A stretch of 34,750 nucleotides of DNA from the NCBI RefSeq assembly GCF_000003815.2, contig NC_049983.1, positions 19,770,120 through 19,804,869 of the forward strand. The letters are read 5' to 3'. Position 1 is the stretch's first letter, and every line of letters starts with the position of its first letter. This DNA is from Branchiostoma floridae. Its lineage: Eukaryota; Chordata; Leptocardii; Amphioxiformes; Branchiostomatidae. Shown here piece by piece: positions 20,791 through 31,368 of this stretch. The translations under genes were made by a program, and so were the position numbers. Below the pieces are notes generated by a model that saw only the letters and a list, made by a program, of their open reading frames with translations, was not told the DNA's origin and made no database searches.

Positions 20791-21848
20791 ATTCCAGAAC
20801 CGATAACATATGGATCTGTGAGGCTTGGCGATTGTGGATTTGAGATCATAGGTTTAAGCATTTTCTAATCTTAATGCTTAAGAATGCATTCCTGGCTAAG
20901 GTACTCTTCAATGAACTTAAGTAGGATGGTGTGCGTGACTGGGGGGTAGTCAACAATGCACCTCACAACAAGCCCAGGCAATCTTCTGGCTTGAAATGTC
21001 AGCGATAGCAATCTGCGTCAGAGAATGACCTTGAAGAAGGGCGGGCGCCTGTGGCATGTGTCCTTGGCAAGATGAACGGTGTGTGTGGCCCAAACCAGGA
21101 ATCATCAGCAGCTATTCCCTTCTTAAACCAACAGAATTTGGAAAATTGTGTGTATCGGAAAATGTACGTGAGAATGGGGGAGGAGATAAATGAGCAGTTC
21201 TTAGGCTATGGTGTTATCTATGATAAGTTAAGACGGAGAAAGACAATGACTTTTGCTTTTTGCATTTTCAAGGATCATTCACCTGTCTTGTCTGTTAAAG
21301 GAAATGGAATGTGCTCAGGGTGCTGTGCTCTAATGTTGACTCAATCTTAAGAATGATTTGGTCCATATCTGTTGTCTACGTTAATCATGTGAGAAAAGAC
21401 AATACATTCATCTTGTGGAAAAAGATAGCACTTTGGTCACCATCATTCCACTTTGGCATGATGAACCTCAGTCCTATGATACACATTGCAAATTGTAAAC
21501 ATGGCTAGTTCTTTTATCTAGATGGTGAAATGGTCCAAATTTACAGCCAAACAAATAAAAAATATAGGACAGGAATGCAAGATTTCTAAGGAGTCGCAAT
21601 GGCATAATGATCAGATTTTTGTATTCATCTGTCTGAAAAGGTGTTTTCCAGATTCTGACTTGCATGCTTTCTTTTGGACATGTGTGACTGTGAAAGAGAC
21701 GGGGATCTTTGCTAGAAAGAACAGTACTTGATACTGATAGGAATGTTAGAAAAATCTTGATACAGATTCAATTTAGAATTCAGCCCTTCTGTTGCATGAC
21801 AATAAGTTTACACTGGCATTCAAGAATTGTAGGTAAAATGTGGAAATA

Positions 21849-21862
21849 TTAGCCATAGCAAC
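21849..21862 (+). promoter_or_regulatory. Near-consensus X-box (RFX site)
   Basis: TTAGCCATAGCAAC matches GTNRCCATRGYAAC except for the first base. It is paired with a second near-consensus site at 21976. Confidence 0.5.
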
Positions 21863-21975
21863 TCCCATATGCATGGAAATGAGGCTTTTCCTGAAGTATG
21901 TCAGGGATAGGCCTCAAGCAGTGAGGATCTGATTGCTGTGGAAATATCGAGAGTAGGATGAGGATAAATTTCATA

Positions 21976-21989
21976 GGAGCCATGGCAAC
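21976..21989 (+). promoter_or_regulatory. Near-consensus X-box (RFX site)
   Basis: GGAGCCATGGCAAC matches GTNRCCATRGYAAC except for the second base. It lies 127 bases from the site at 21849, in the same orientation. TGTGGAAATAT is also repeated between and beside them (about 21839 and 21938). Confidence 0.5.
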
Positions 21990-22754
21990 TGCATTACACA
22001 GTTATCTGCAAAGCCACGATCACAAATTTAGGTTAAGTGTTTTCAATTGTCTCGAGATGGGGTCTACTTTAACATTTTGCAGCATTAGCCTTCTCTAGGT
22101 ACTGTTCCTAAAAATTTAGCATAATTTAGCTCGGCATTTAATACAGCGATGTTGCTAACTATAAAGTATCAATTTCCGACAGGTGGCCAAAAAACGATGG
22201 GCACATTTTGCTTTTGTAAAAATTGTTCAGAACTTTGAGAAAACAGAATTTTCAGTCAAACCTGTTGAAGTGACTGCCTCTACATACAGATCACATGGTC
22301 AGTGATACCATTATAAAGCCCCATTCATTATGCAAAAAAATCAAGTGGTTATATCCATTTGGCAAACTGAAACGGATAAATTTGTCATCATGAATGCTTC
22401 GTTTCGAATATGAAACAGATTTTTTAAACCTCCTTGTGAGGTGCATCTGAAACGGTTTCTAGTTATCCGGAATTGTGAAGTTGTCATCATGAACACAAAA
22501 ATTATGTGGATTTTGATTACATCCAGACACGTGCATCTACAGTTGGTGGCGTCACAGGGAAAAGAAGTGTTTTTAACCTGTCAGTAAGGTATTTCAGCTG
22601 CATTTTTAATCATTAAAATTTTTTTTATTATCGGGCCACCTCCTGTTCGACTGGGGAACTGACAGTCCTGATATCAGACTTTTCAGAGGGCGGATATATC
22701 ACTTTTTTAGGAGATCCAGAGAAAATGTCATACATGTAACATGCATTGGCATAA

Positions 22755-22784
22755 TACCGGTAGTAAGACTTATACCGGTAGATT
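22755..22784 (+). repeat. Direct repeat of TACCGGTAG
   Basis: ATACCGGTAG occurs twice within 30 bases. TACCGGTA octamers also occur near 23370 and 24672. The octamer is self-complementary. Confidence 0.5.
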
Positions 22785-22844
22785 AAAAATACTGGAACTT
22801 AAAGAGATCTACACATGCAACAATAGTTATTTCTGAGCTGTGCA

Positions 22845-22868
22845 CACTTCAGACATCTAGGTGTCCAA
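22845..22868 (+). repeat. Interspersed repeat fragment shared with 12901-12924
   Basis: CACTTCAGACATCTAGGTGT at 22845 matches CACTTCAGACATTTAGGTGT at 12901. The following CCAA/TCAA also agrees apart from one base. The shared stretch is too long to be chance and is presumably a remnant of a dispersed repeat. Confidence 0.5.
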
Positions 22869-23445
22869 TACACCATTTACAAAGCATCGATAACAATGCA
22901 TTCGAAGACAACAAGGCCAAAAGTTTTCAGTATACTTTTTTTTTAAATTTCGGGGTAGGCAGCTCGTCGTGGGACGAACACACTGTCACATTCATTGCCA
23001 AATTTATATAGATCATAATTACACATGCTCACGGCACAAGACGAACATGATCTTGAATTTCTGTTGGTGACCTACAACTCATGTAAAAGTGTGAAGAACC
23101 GTTGCATAATAGCAAAATGGGCAAAATTGAACGTACGCAGCCATTTTCCTGCCATTTTTATATCTACGCTAGCAGTGAAGTGTTACGTCATAGCGGTTGT
23201 GACGGACAGAAGTTAAATGAAAATTCTTGACAGTATACGTCCGTTTTCTCATGACATTTTGTATGCTCATGCAGGTTTATGTTTTATGCATTTACTGACA
23301 GAAAAGGAAGGAACATCAGAGGATGTATAAATGTACATAGCGGCAGTTAATTGTGCCATGTTTCTTCCTACCGGTATTTTGTACCCCCTCCCAACCACAC
23401 GCCCGTTCGCCGTGTAATTCCGCGGCGTGTTACAATTACAATACT

Positions 23446-23467
23446 AGAGTTCGGGGACCTCATACCT
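23446..23467 (+). repeat. Repeat fragment shared with 28468-28489
   Basis: AGAGTTCGGGGACCTCATAC recurs as AGAGTTCTGCGACCTCATAC at 28468, with two mismatches. It is immediately followed here by TACCTCCATGAAAT, which recurs inverted at 24514-24527. Confidence 0.5.
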
Positions 23468-24527
23468 CCATGAAATATTTATTGCTTTTTTGTGGATGGT
23501 ATGTATGTTTATAGTCGGTTGTATTTGAGAGTAATGGTTATAAATGTTATGGGAAAGTAGTGGTGTATTTACACAGAGGATGTCCATCTGATTAGTAATT
23601 ATTAAAATGTGACACTTAATTGTGTAATGTGCGTTTAAGAGGTCGACGGCATATGGTAGCGTGGTGTTCCTTAAGCTTGATGTTTGGCATTTAAAATGTC
23701 AAAGGTTGTCAGCATTATTGAGGTTCGACTATGTGCCTCAGAGCGGTGTGGTGGGAGGAAGTTGGGAAACTCAAAAAGAAGAAGGGATGTGGCCAACTTT
23801 AGTCAGATGGTGATTTGATTTTCCAACAATATGTCATAACATCAGCTGTTCACACGGTACAAAAACGAGATGCACACTTTCCTCTGACAGCCCTACACCA
23901 ACTGTAAGATGAATACTTGGCGCCAACCCCGTCTGCTAAAAAAAAAGTACCATTGGCTACAAAAGAGACAACTAACAACTGTCCCTTATCGTAACAAAAT
24001 CAGAACATCTGTATCGCCCATAAAACTTCTGACACCCAACCCAGATGAGAGGACCTAATGGCATTTTAATCACCATGTCACTCAAATCAGCAGTACAGTA
24101 TGTGAGACATCCATACCTGTTAAGCATTGCCGTTAAATGTACCTCAACTTCTTACAATTATACTTACGCTTCACATCTCCATGATATCCTAAGCAGACAT
24201 AAACAAAACTGATTATCATATTCAAAAAACCTCGGGGTTCCCCAAACAGCTGTCATCATCTGCTTGGAGCTAAGCCCATTAACAAACACTTAAAGCATGA
24301 TGCCTGTTCCAATATATCGCAGATATAGGGGTGATTTCTGTTATTATTACATCAATTATAACGACAGATACGGCGCCCAAAATCTCATCGATTCGAGCTA
24401 TCATCACACCCCACCAAAACAACAAGTATGAAACCAATCCATCCAGCCGTTCTTGAGTAATCATCTACACAGACAGAGACACATAACAGAAAATATAACC
24501 TCCATTCCATGACATTTCATGGAGGTA
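23463..24527. mobile_element. Possible decayed repeat element with TACCTCCATGAAAT inverted ends
   Basis: TACCTCCATGAAAT at 23463-23476 matches the reverse complement of ATTTCATGGAGGTA at 24514-24527. The last part (about 24430-24490, CCAGCCGTTCTTGAGTAATC then ACAGACAGAGACAC) looks like the tail sequence of dispersed invertebrate repeats as I remember them. The right end also forms its own small hairpin (ACCTCCAT ... ATGGAGGT, 24498-24526), so the left match may belong to a different copy. The interior is non-coding. Confidence 0.35.
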
Positions 24528-25894
24528 ATTACGCTTTTAGCAGGACAAGAGTGGCAGAAAAGTTACACAGAAGAAGTGGCAAAGGTAACCTATAACAGCA
24601 ACATGTAACTGGAGAAAATGATGCGTTGACAATTTGTCAAATCAGTATGGCTAGAGAAATCGTCGTAAACGTACCGGTATTATGATAATAGATGTTATAT
24701 CGGAACCAGAATGTTTTCTGAGGCATTTCCAAGGCCATGAAGGAAGAACTCTTCTTGAAAAAAATAGGGAAGTAGAATTGTTTTCATATCTTAAGATGCA
24801 TTTGTCAATCTGCAGTGCTTAAATATGCTGTCCATCTGAGGAAATTTTGCTTGCCTCGAAGGATATTGTCCAGTTGACAAGCCTTGGCAGTGCCCCTGCG
24901 TGTTTTCCTACAGTAGTCTGCTTCACTTGGCCAGTCTCCCATTTGGCTCACTGTGCTTTAGTCGCCGTTGGGGTTTCGCTAGCTGCTGTGACGCAGTCTG
25001 AACCTGTTGTATACTATATAGAACCATTGCCCGGTTAGACACCTGTTCACTCCCCAGTCTGCTTACCTTTCACATGTGAGTTCTTCTCCTTCTGATAGCT
25101 GAGAATTTCCGTCTTATTTTTAATCATCTTTGCACTTTTGAATTGTAGATGTTGTGTTTTTAAATGTTGTACCCAGGTAAAAGCCCTGTCTTAAAAAGAC
25201 TTTGAAAGATTATACTAAAAAGGTATTTTCAAACATCCAAGTGTAGTGTTGAACATTGTAGTTCTAGCAATTTCTTCGTCTTTTCTCAGTCATCTCATGT
25301 GACAGAATTGAAAATGTGTATATAATCTACTTCTTCTTTACTATGATAAATTATGATCTCGGTGGCTGCCAATATTGTCCTTTTGAATCTTTATAACTTC
25401 CTAAGTGCCCAGCAAATTTTAGCAAGTTGAAAACAAAGCATTTGTACATGTGTTGTTCTTCAATGTTACCGTCTGTCTTTTTTCATTGCATTAATAATGC
25501 TGTGCATTGTTTGCACAATCATAAATCTACTGTCTTATCTACATCATGGTTCTTCTTGTTACATAAATATCTTGTATCCAAATTGAACTATGTATTCAGA
25601 ATAAGTTCAGGTGCCTTAAGAACATGCTGTGTCCATCAGGCCATTCTTAATTTCTGAGTCACCAGCAAAAATACAGCTGAGTCACTGCTCATGCTACACT
25701 TATTTTAGAGAGGGAAGGTTAAAGACCAAGAGGCTATTGTTATACTTCCTGCAAATGGGTACTTACCTGGAAGGACTCATAACTTCTGGTTCTTGTGGTT
25801 CAGATGGATGGGAGACCTGGCGCATCCCCGTCTTGTAATTAGCCAGCGAAAGAGTATGTCACCCTGTAAGGGGCGGTATAACCCCGTCGTGTGT

Positions 25895-25914
25895 AAACAT
25901 GTGCGAACATGTGT
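25895..25914 (+). promoter_or_regulatory. p53-family-like response element
   Basis: AAACATGTGC directly followed by GAACATGTGT: two RRRCWWGYYY decamers with no spacer, each matching 9 of 10 positions. Location in the long intron is compatible with an enhancer. Function is inferred from the motif only. Confidence 0.35.
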
Positions 25915-26193
25915 GATCACATCGACCGATGATGATGATGTTGTTGTTCATCTCATCAAGCATTCAGGAGAAGTGTCATCTTCTGTGCACTTTATGGCCG
26001 TTCTTTCATCTGTAAAGTAAAGAAAGTTTACAACCTTAATTTCTTGAAAGTTTCCCCACATCTGATAGAATGCACCCCCTTTCTACTAGAAGGCAGTGAC
26101 GACTGAGCAACCAGATCACTCAATGACTTTCATAGATAAAGAACATGTAACAGTGAGGTTCAATCGCCACCAACTGACCAGGCCAACGGGTCA

Positions 26194-26265
26194 GACCTTT
26201 TGGCTTAGCGGTTGTGGTGATGGGTTAGCTAGCTAGCGGGCCTGGGTACGAATCAAGGGAGCCAG
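26194..26265 (+). repeat. tRNA-derived SINE-like sequence
   Basis: TGGCTTAGCGG at 26201 is a perfect Pol III A box. GGTACGAATCA at 26245-26255 is a B box with two mismatches to GGTTCGANTCC. The spacing suits a tRNA-derived head. No clean cloverleaf forms and no T-run terminator follows closely, so this is a SINE remnant or tRNA pseudogene. Confidence 0.45.
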
Positions 26266-27360
26266 GGGACTAATGTTGAATTGTCACACAAGTCCAATTT
26301 TGGTGCCTGTTTGGTTGCACAGAGATGGCCATCTAATATAAATGGGAAGTCACAACATACAAAAAGAAGGAGTCAATGTCCTCCCCTTCTTGCTAGTAGC
26401 AACTTCTCAATTTACGGCAACTTGTAAAGCAAGGGAAGTAAAGGGCCATAATCGTTTCACTCATGCGGCAATGTCATCCATTAAATCAAATGTGCTCAGC
26501 CTGCATGTCAAAACCAAGGCCAATTCTGGTAGTACATGATAAACCAGGTATCTATTGGTACCATCTACGGTAGAGGGAGGTACGGTTCACTGCAGTGCCT
26601 GGGGTTACTATGGATGAGACCTATAGATAATAAGTAATTGCACCCTTGAGTGTTGAATACATACTTCATACTTGATAGCATGACACCTACAGCTTCAAGG
26701 TATCATCGGGTACTTGTCTCTTTATAGTGACATTAAGCTTGTAGATGTATGAATACGATGATATACTTTGCAATTTGCTTCATTCATGTCTTCCCATGGG
26801 ATGAAATAATGAGGAATAACGGATCATAAAATCAGAGAATATTCAGCTACTTCTAATAGCAATAATGAAGTGACAAGAAACACGTTGTAAGAGGCTGTCG
26901 TGCGAATCTTTTCGCTGTAAAAATCACCGGTGATTTGTACGGATGATTGAGACTTGTGTTGTTAAGTTTATTGACTGAGCGGTGTACAAGTGCCTACCAT
27001 CAATGGTAGTTAATGCATTCTGACAGAGCTCGGGGGCAAGATAAACGAGCCAGAGCCTGCGGCAGCAACAGGGGACAATATTATCAGCCGATACATTCCT
27101 TTAAACTGCTGAATACAAACTGCACGTCACGTACAATTGGAGGAAGTAATGTGCAGGGGAGCCAATTTTTACCTCCCCGTGAAACCGTAGGGAACAGCAA
27201 TATAAGACTCTGTCAATCACGGATGCGGCGGTAAACGGAATAGGACACAAAAACAGTTTGATTTTTGTATAGTGATCACGCAAAAGGGGACCAACGTTCA
27301 CTGTCCTGACAATATGATTTTCAGAGCCTGGTATCCATGTCTAAACTAATTGTGATCTAC

Positions 27361-27500
27361 AATATTATTATTGCACAGTAATCTACTTTACAGGAACAAT
27401 AATAGGCTTTTGATTTATTACCTGTAATCTTAAAAGACTTCACTTTGCATCCAGGCATAAGTCTTTTGGGAAATTAGGAATTAAGACTACTTAGCAGATA
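27361..27500. promoter_or_regulatory. Weak candidate regulatory block
   Basis: It contains GAACAATAATAG (SOX-type), GATTTATTAC (posterior homeodomain-type) and TTTGCAT (POU-type) within about 80 bases. It could be a conserved noncoding element; there is no direct support. Confidence 0.2.
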
Positions 27501-27729
27501 ATTCTTAAGGGAAAGCATCTGCGGAGTGAAAATCAGATTGTAGATGATGAGGTTTGGTGGCTGATGACCACAAAGTGGATCTGAAAGTCGTGGATCAGAG
27601 TAGGACAAGGTCATCTGTATTGCCAGTGGATTGTTTGTCGTTGGTACTTTTTGTGGTCATATCCATGGCTTTATTTACATGGATGGACATTACTAGACCT
27701 TATGACCACTGTCTACAGTTATGTTTTTT

Positions 27730-27748
27730 GCCGGTGCGTAGCACCGGC
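27730..27748. repeat. Perfect 8-bp hairpin GCCGGTGC-GTA-GCACCGGC
   Basis: The stem is perfect, with a three-base loop, in otherwise AT-rich intron. It lies about 90 bases upstream of the tRNA-like sequence at 27839 and may mark the same repeat. Confidence 0.75.
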
Positions 27749-27838
27749 TATGAGACGGGAGAAGCGGTTGCATGGATGCATGGATGGATCGGTCACTTTA
27801 ACCAAATAGCCCTTCTATACGTGCTATTGCGTAATCGA

Positions 27839-27921
27839 GCCAGCGTGCCCGAGCGGTCTACAGCACTGTACCTATCTTCTGTAAATCGTAGGTTCGAACC
27901 CCACTTGCTAAATTTTTTTTT
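27839..27921 (+). pseudogene. Degenerate tRNA-like (Leu-type) sequence with Pol III terminator
   Basis: TGCCCGAGCGG (27846-27856) is an A box with one mismatch and GGTTCGAACCC (27891-27901) is a full B box. A run of nine T (27913-27921) follows at the distance of a Pol III terminator. The 5' part GCCAGCG-TG-CCCGAGCGGTCTA resembles a tRNA-Leu head. The anticodon arm, acceptor stem and one T-stem pair do not form properly, so it is not a functional tRNA. It is either a tRNA pseudogene or a SINE head, possibly still transcribable. Confidence 0.5.
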
Positions 27922-28860
27922 CTTTGTTAGACAAATCTCATGTAGTGTTTTTTTAATAGAAGAAAGACCAATTCAGTAATTCGATGTTTAAAAAAATTTT
28001 TTCGTGTGATTTTGTTTAACATCCAGGCTTTTTCCAAAATACACACCGGCCAGCTTTTTTCAGAAGCTTTCTTGTTTGCCAGGATTTGGTTGGTTGGTCA
28101 TATGGAATGTGTATCAGTAAATCAATCAAAATATCAATTGATCAATCCAATCATCTTACAGACAGGATACAAAATTAGAGAAAGCTAACTCACAGCCCAT
28201 CTGCGTTTTATGATGTTGCATCTGTCTGAATGAAAAACATCAAGATGGTTTTGCAAAGAATTCACTTAGTTATTTAGATACTGCATGATTCTGTATGGAC
28301 AGGCTGGACTCATGATGCATGATTGTGTTCATGATGCTATAATATTACTTATTTGATCAATGTCGAAATCGGTCAACCTATTTCATGACATAAAATTCAA
28401 CATTCTATTCAACTTTTTCTTTTTTGGCATCTTTCCAATGAAGACATTTTCATTATCTTAAAAAAAAAGAGTTCTGCGACCTCATACCTTTGCCCAAAGA
28501 TGTTTAAACCTTTAAAACTGATATATTCTAACAGCTTCTCCTCATTTGCATAAATCAGTTTAACGTAAGACTTTTTCTACCAAATAACACATTTAAGTTG
28601 TCCAAGTTATGAAAGGCTTATTTTAGGAAGGAATTCTATTGCAGCATTGTCTCAATAATCATGAAAATAAGACCCTGATCTTGTCTAACATTAATATGTT
28701 TTTTTTAGTCAACTTCCAAATTTCACAAGTATGAAATTCCCATCATTGACCCCTATCATGATTTCAATTTCTGTTTCTCCTTGGCAAATGTAATAAAACG
28801 AATAATCATTACGACTACACTAGAAGAAATTATAACGAAAACAATCGAGTAAAATGGTAC

Positions 28861-28904
28861 TCTATTATATATATATATAATATCTATAATAATCTATAGT
28901 ATAC
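28861..28904 (+). repeat. AT dinucleotide repeat
   Basis: An interrupted (AT) run, TCTATTATATATATATATAA, is followed by ATCTATAATAATCTATAG. Confidence 0.8.
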
Positions 28905-29728
28905 ACCTTTGTAAATAAATGAAATCAGGCCATCTGTGGAGGAAAGTTCCCATCTAGGGCCCCCAGCTGATGTGAAGATAGACCAGATTGCCTGGAATTT
29001 AGGTATTATGGTAATTAGGACACACTAAAGCATCTTCCCTGGGCCCCACTGGGAAACAATGTATCCAGGTGATTTTCATATTCTTACCTACATGGGACCA
29101 TTTCCATCAGGTTAACGGTAGTTCTAGAAATATATGTTGTCTCTGTAAACCGACTAGTGATGAATTATTCATGAGTTATGAGTTTACTTTCTTGGAAATG
29201 TTTAATATTTATTTTTGTTAGGGCTGCAATGGTATACAACCTGTGCATGTGACTATACACAAATGGGATTATGAGGTCTAATGAAGCCATAGAGATATAA
29301 ACTGTTTGGTTCTGTACTGTACAATCATAGTTTTTTGCATCCAAATCAAATCCAGTAACTGTTGCTTGAGTAACTGGCATATCTTGTTACCTTGGTGTCT
29401 AATGCTGACACATGATGTCACAAACTTGTTTTGCAATAGTGTGTATCAATTTTACACATATCAAAATATCTCAGCAACACAATCACTTAATATAATGGCA
29501 GACAGCTTTAATTTATTTTCTTACAGTATTTTATGTACTGGGATGTACTTAAGATCCAGTTGCTGTTGTGTAAATTGGGTTTGATGACAACAATAGCCAG
29601 TATCCCTGTCAACACACAAGCTAGTATCAGTCATAGCTGGAAAATATTTTGATGTATCTACAGTAACTGAGTATGCAAAATGACAGATGGACAACAATAG
29701 CTACTAATTGTCAGACCTTCAAAATAGA

Positions 29729-29924
29729 TACTATAAATTCATCTATTGCGGGGACTTGATACAAGGGGAAAAGAGTTTTTTGCGGTGTTTGAGATAATCA
29801 TTGTGGTACACTAGAAAAACAATGGAAACACATGTTCCAGCTATGATGAGGTGAAGGTTTCAATGGAGGTCATCGTGTAAATTTGCAAAAATAAACCACA
29901 GCAACCATTTTAAGATTTACAGTA
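29729..29924. mobile_element. Decayed MITE of about 196 bp
   Basis: The left edge TACTATAAATTCATCTATTG and the right edge (reverse TACTGTAAATCTTAAAATGG) are a diverged version of the TACTGTAAAT-type ends seen at 3333 and 31369. The interior GCGGGGAC and TTGCGGTGTTTGA motifs look like a CpG-decayed copy of another TA-flanked family I associate with amphioxus. The match is weak enough that the boundaries are tentative. Confidence 0.4.
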
Positions 29925-30335
29925 CAAGTTTTTCTATGACCTGAATAGATTGATGAATATACAGTAGCTACACCTCATGGCATAGCCCGTTCCCCAGAAG
30001 TAGCCAGGAAGTGGCATTTTTTCCTGGAATTTCCTTCTAATGCTAACAGTACAAGTTGTACAACCAGTAAATATACCTATCGGGGGAATGCAGCTAAGGC
30101 CAACGTGTGGTGGGTCTCACCCAAAACCATCCCTCATATCCAATCTTGCTGAAACTACGTTTTCACTTCTTCACGTGTTGATACTGGAAAGGCTGTATCA
30201 GCAGTGAGGTTCTCAAACTCACCAACAAACAGTATTGCTGGTCACACTCGCAGGCTGGTATAGGTCATGAATGACGTTTGTATGATTTTAAACACCACCT
30301 ATTTTAAGAGTGTCTGAACGTCTCTTTGCGTACAG

Positions 30336-30583
30336 AGAGCTGAGAGACAGTTGCTGAACTGGGAGCGGCTGAAGAAATCGGAACACCAGAAGGAGCACAA
30401 GACGCTGAAGACGAACGTGGCGTTGCAGCGGGAGCTCATACAAGCTCGCGNNNNNNNNNNNNNNNNNNNNNNNNNNNNNNNNNNNNNNNNNNNNNNNNNN
30501 NNNNNNNNNNNNNNNNNNNNNNNNNNNNNNNNNNNNNNNNNNNNNNNNNNAACCGACTCAAACTGCGCCTCAAGCAACAGCAG
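30336..30583 (+). CDS. Second coding exon of the coiled-coil gene, interrupted by an assembly gap
   Basis: The acceptor is TCTCTTTGCGTACAG ending at 30335; the donor is CAG followed by GTAAGG at 30584. In phase 0 the sequence before the gap gives 38 codons beginning RAERQLLNWERLKK and ending ALQRELIQAR. After the gap, 33 bases give NRLKLRLKQQQ in the frame that fits. The composition is Lys/Arg/Glu/Gln/Leu-rich with hydrophobic residues spaced 3-4 apart (Leu40, Leu52, Val56, Leu62, Ile63 of the joined protein), as in a coiled coil, with no stops. The codons are much richer in G and C than the flanking introns. Bases 30451-30550 are N. The two sides are in phase only if the true gap is 2 mod 3, so the 100 N are a placeholder. 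A hidden intron within the gap is also possible. No family is recognised; a cytoskeletal, centrosomal or ciliary role would be a guess from composition only. Confidence 0.72.
30451..30550. other. Assembly gap, 100 N
   Basis: Exactly 100 unknown bases lie inside the second coding exon. A round number is the usual convention for a gap of unknown size. The upstream reading frame leaves one base (G) before the gap, and the downstream coiled-coil frame begins a codon at 30551, so the real length should be 2 mod 3 if no intron is hidden there. Confidence 0.95.
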
Positions 30584-31368
30584 GTAAGGCGAGGTGGTAG
30601 GGAATGTTTTAAAACTGCTTACTTTGTTGTATGATACCAAAAAAAAAGTAACATTCTGCATGCGTGTGTAGCAAATTTAACTTTTTACATGGCTAAATTT
30701 GACTAAATTTTCTAGGTTTTTGGTTAAAAAATTTTGTAATTTTGTAGACTTTCCTTTCTGGAAGGGGAATGGAGGTGGTTTTCATGTGGAAATTTCATTT
30801 CCTTGTGTCTGAGTATAGAGGAACTGGGCAGGAAAGTGTGGTATTGTGTTACTTTGAAGTATGTAGGAAGTATACCCAGGTATCACTCAAGTTAACTGCT
30901 TTAAGTTAAACTGCAATCATTCATTGGTTCTGCTTTATGCTGACTCTATTAAACATGTAGCTAAAACAAGTTTGATTTCATACATGAAAGTAACATTTAA
31001 AAAAGACCCTTGGATTTCCTGAAGTACATGTAGTTGTGGGATCATGGATATTTCTTAATTTCTAACATTACTGCAAATGTGAGTGTTTAAGTGACCAGTG
31101 TGGGATAATGTTCTTAAGTAATCCATGCTTTAAAATCATATTTGCCATTTTCTTTGAATAAAAAATTATCAACAAGTGGAAAAAATATTGTATAATATCT
31201 TTAACCTTTCCCTGAGCACAAGAAACCTGGTCTTTTCCCATTTTTCTTGGACCAGGTGTAACTTCTGTCCTTTCCTTCACACTGATTTCAAATGGTGCTG
31301 CCATTGTACCTATTCTATATTATATCCTTTACACCCTTCTGTTTATATAGTATCTTCTAGTAACCAAT

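Larger units (their letters stand above)
12571..30335 (+). other. Long intron of the coiled-coil gene
   Basis: This is the 17,765-base stretch between the GTGAGT donor at 12571 and the TACAG acceptor ending at 30335. It is mostly AT-rich with stops in all frames. It holds the microexon-like pairs, regulatory-site clusters, tRNA-derived pieces and decayed repeats listed separately. Outside those entries I see nothing coding in it. Several intervals, for example 14421-16600, 19230-20450, 24600-25850 and 28500-29700, show only unremarkable AT-rich sequence. Confidence 0.6.

Noticed and set aside
21051-21350. 99-codon ORF considered as a coding exon
   Set aside because: No matching splice sites at its edges and no family resemblance.
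27554-27979. Longest ORF on the + strand (141 codons)
   Set aside because: It runs through the GCCGGTGC hairpin and the tRNA-like sequence with its T9 terminator and has no protein-family signature, so the open frame is chance.
30351-30587. Frame read straight through the 100 N
   Set aside because: It depends on the placeholder gap length; the sequence after the gap in that frame loses the coiled-coil character and does not end in phase with the donor.
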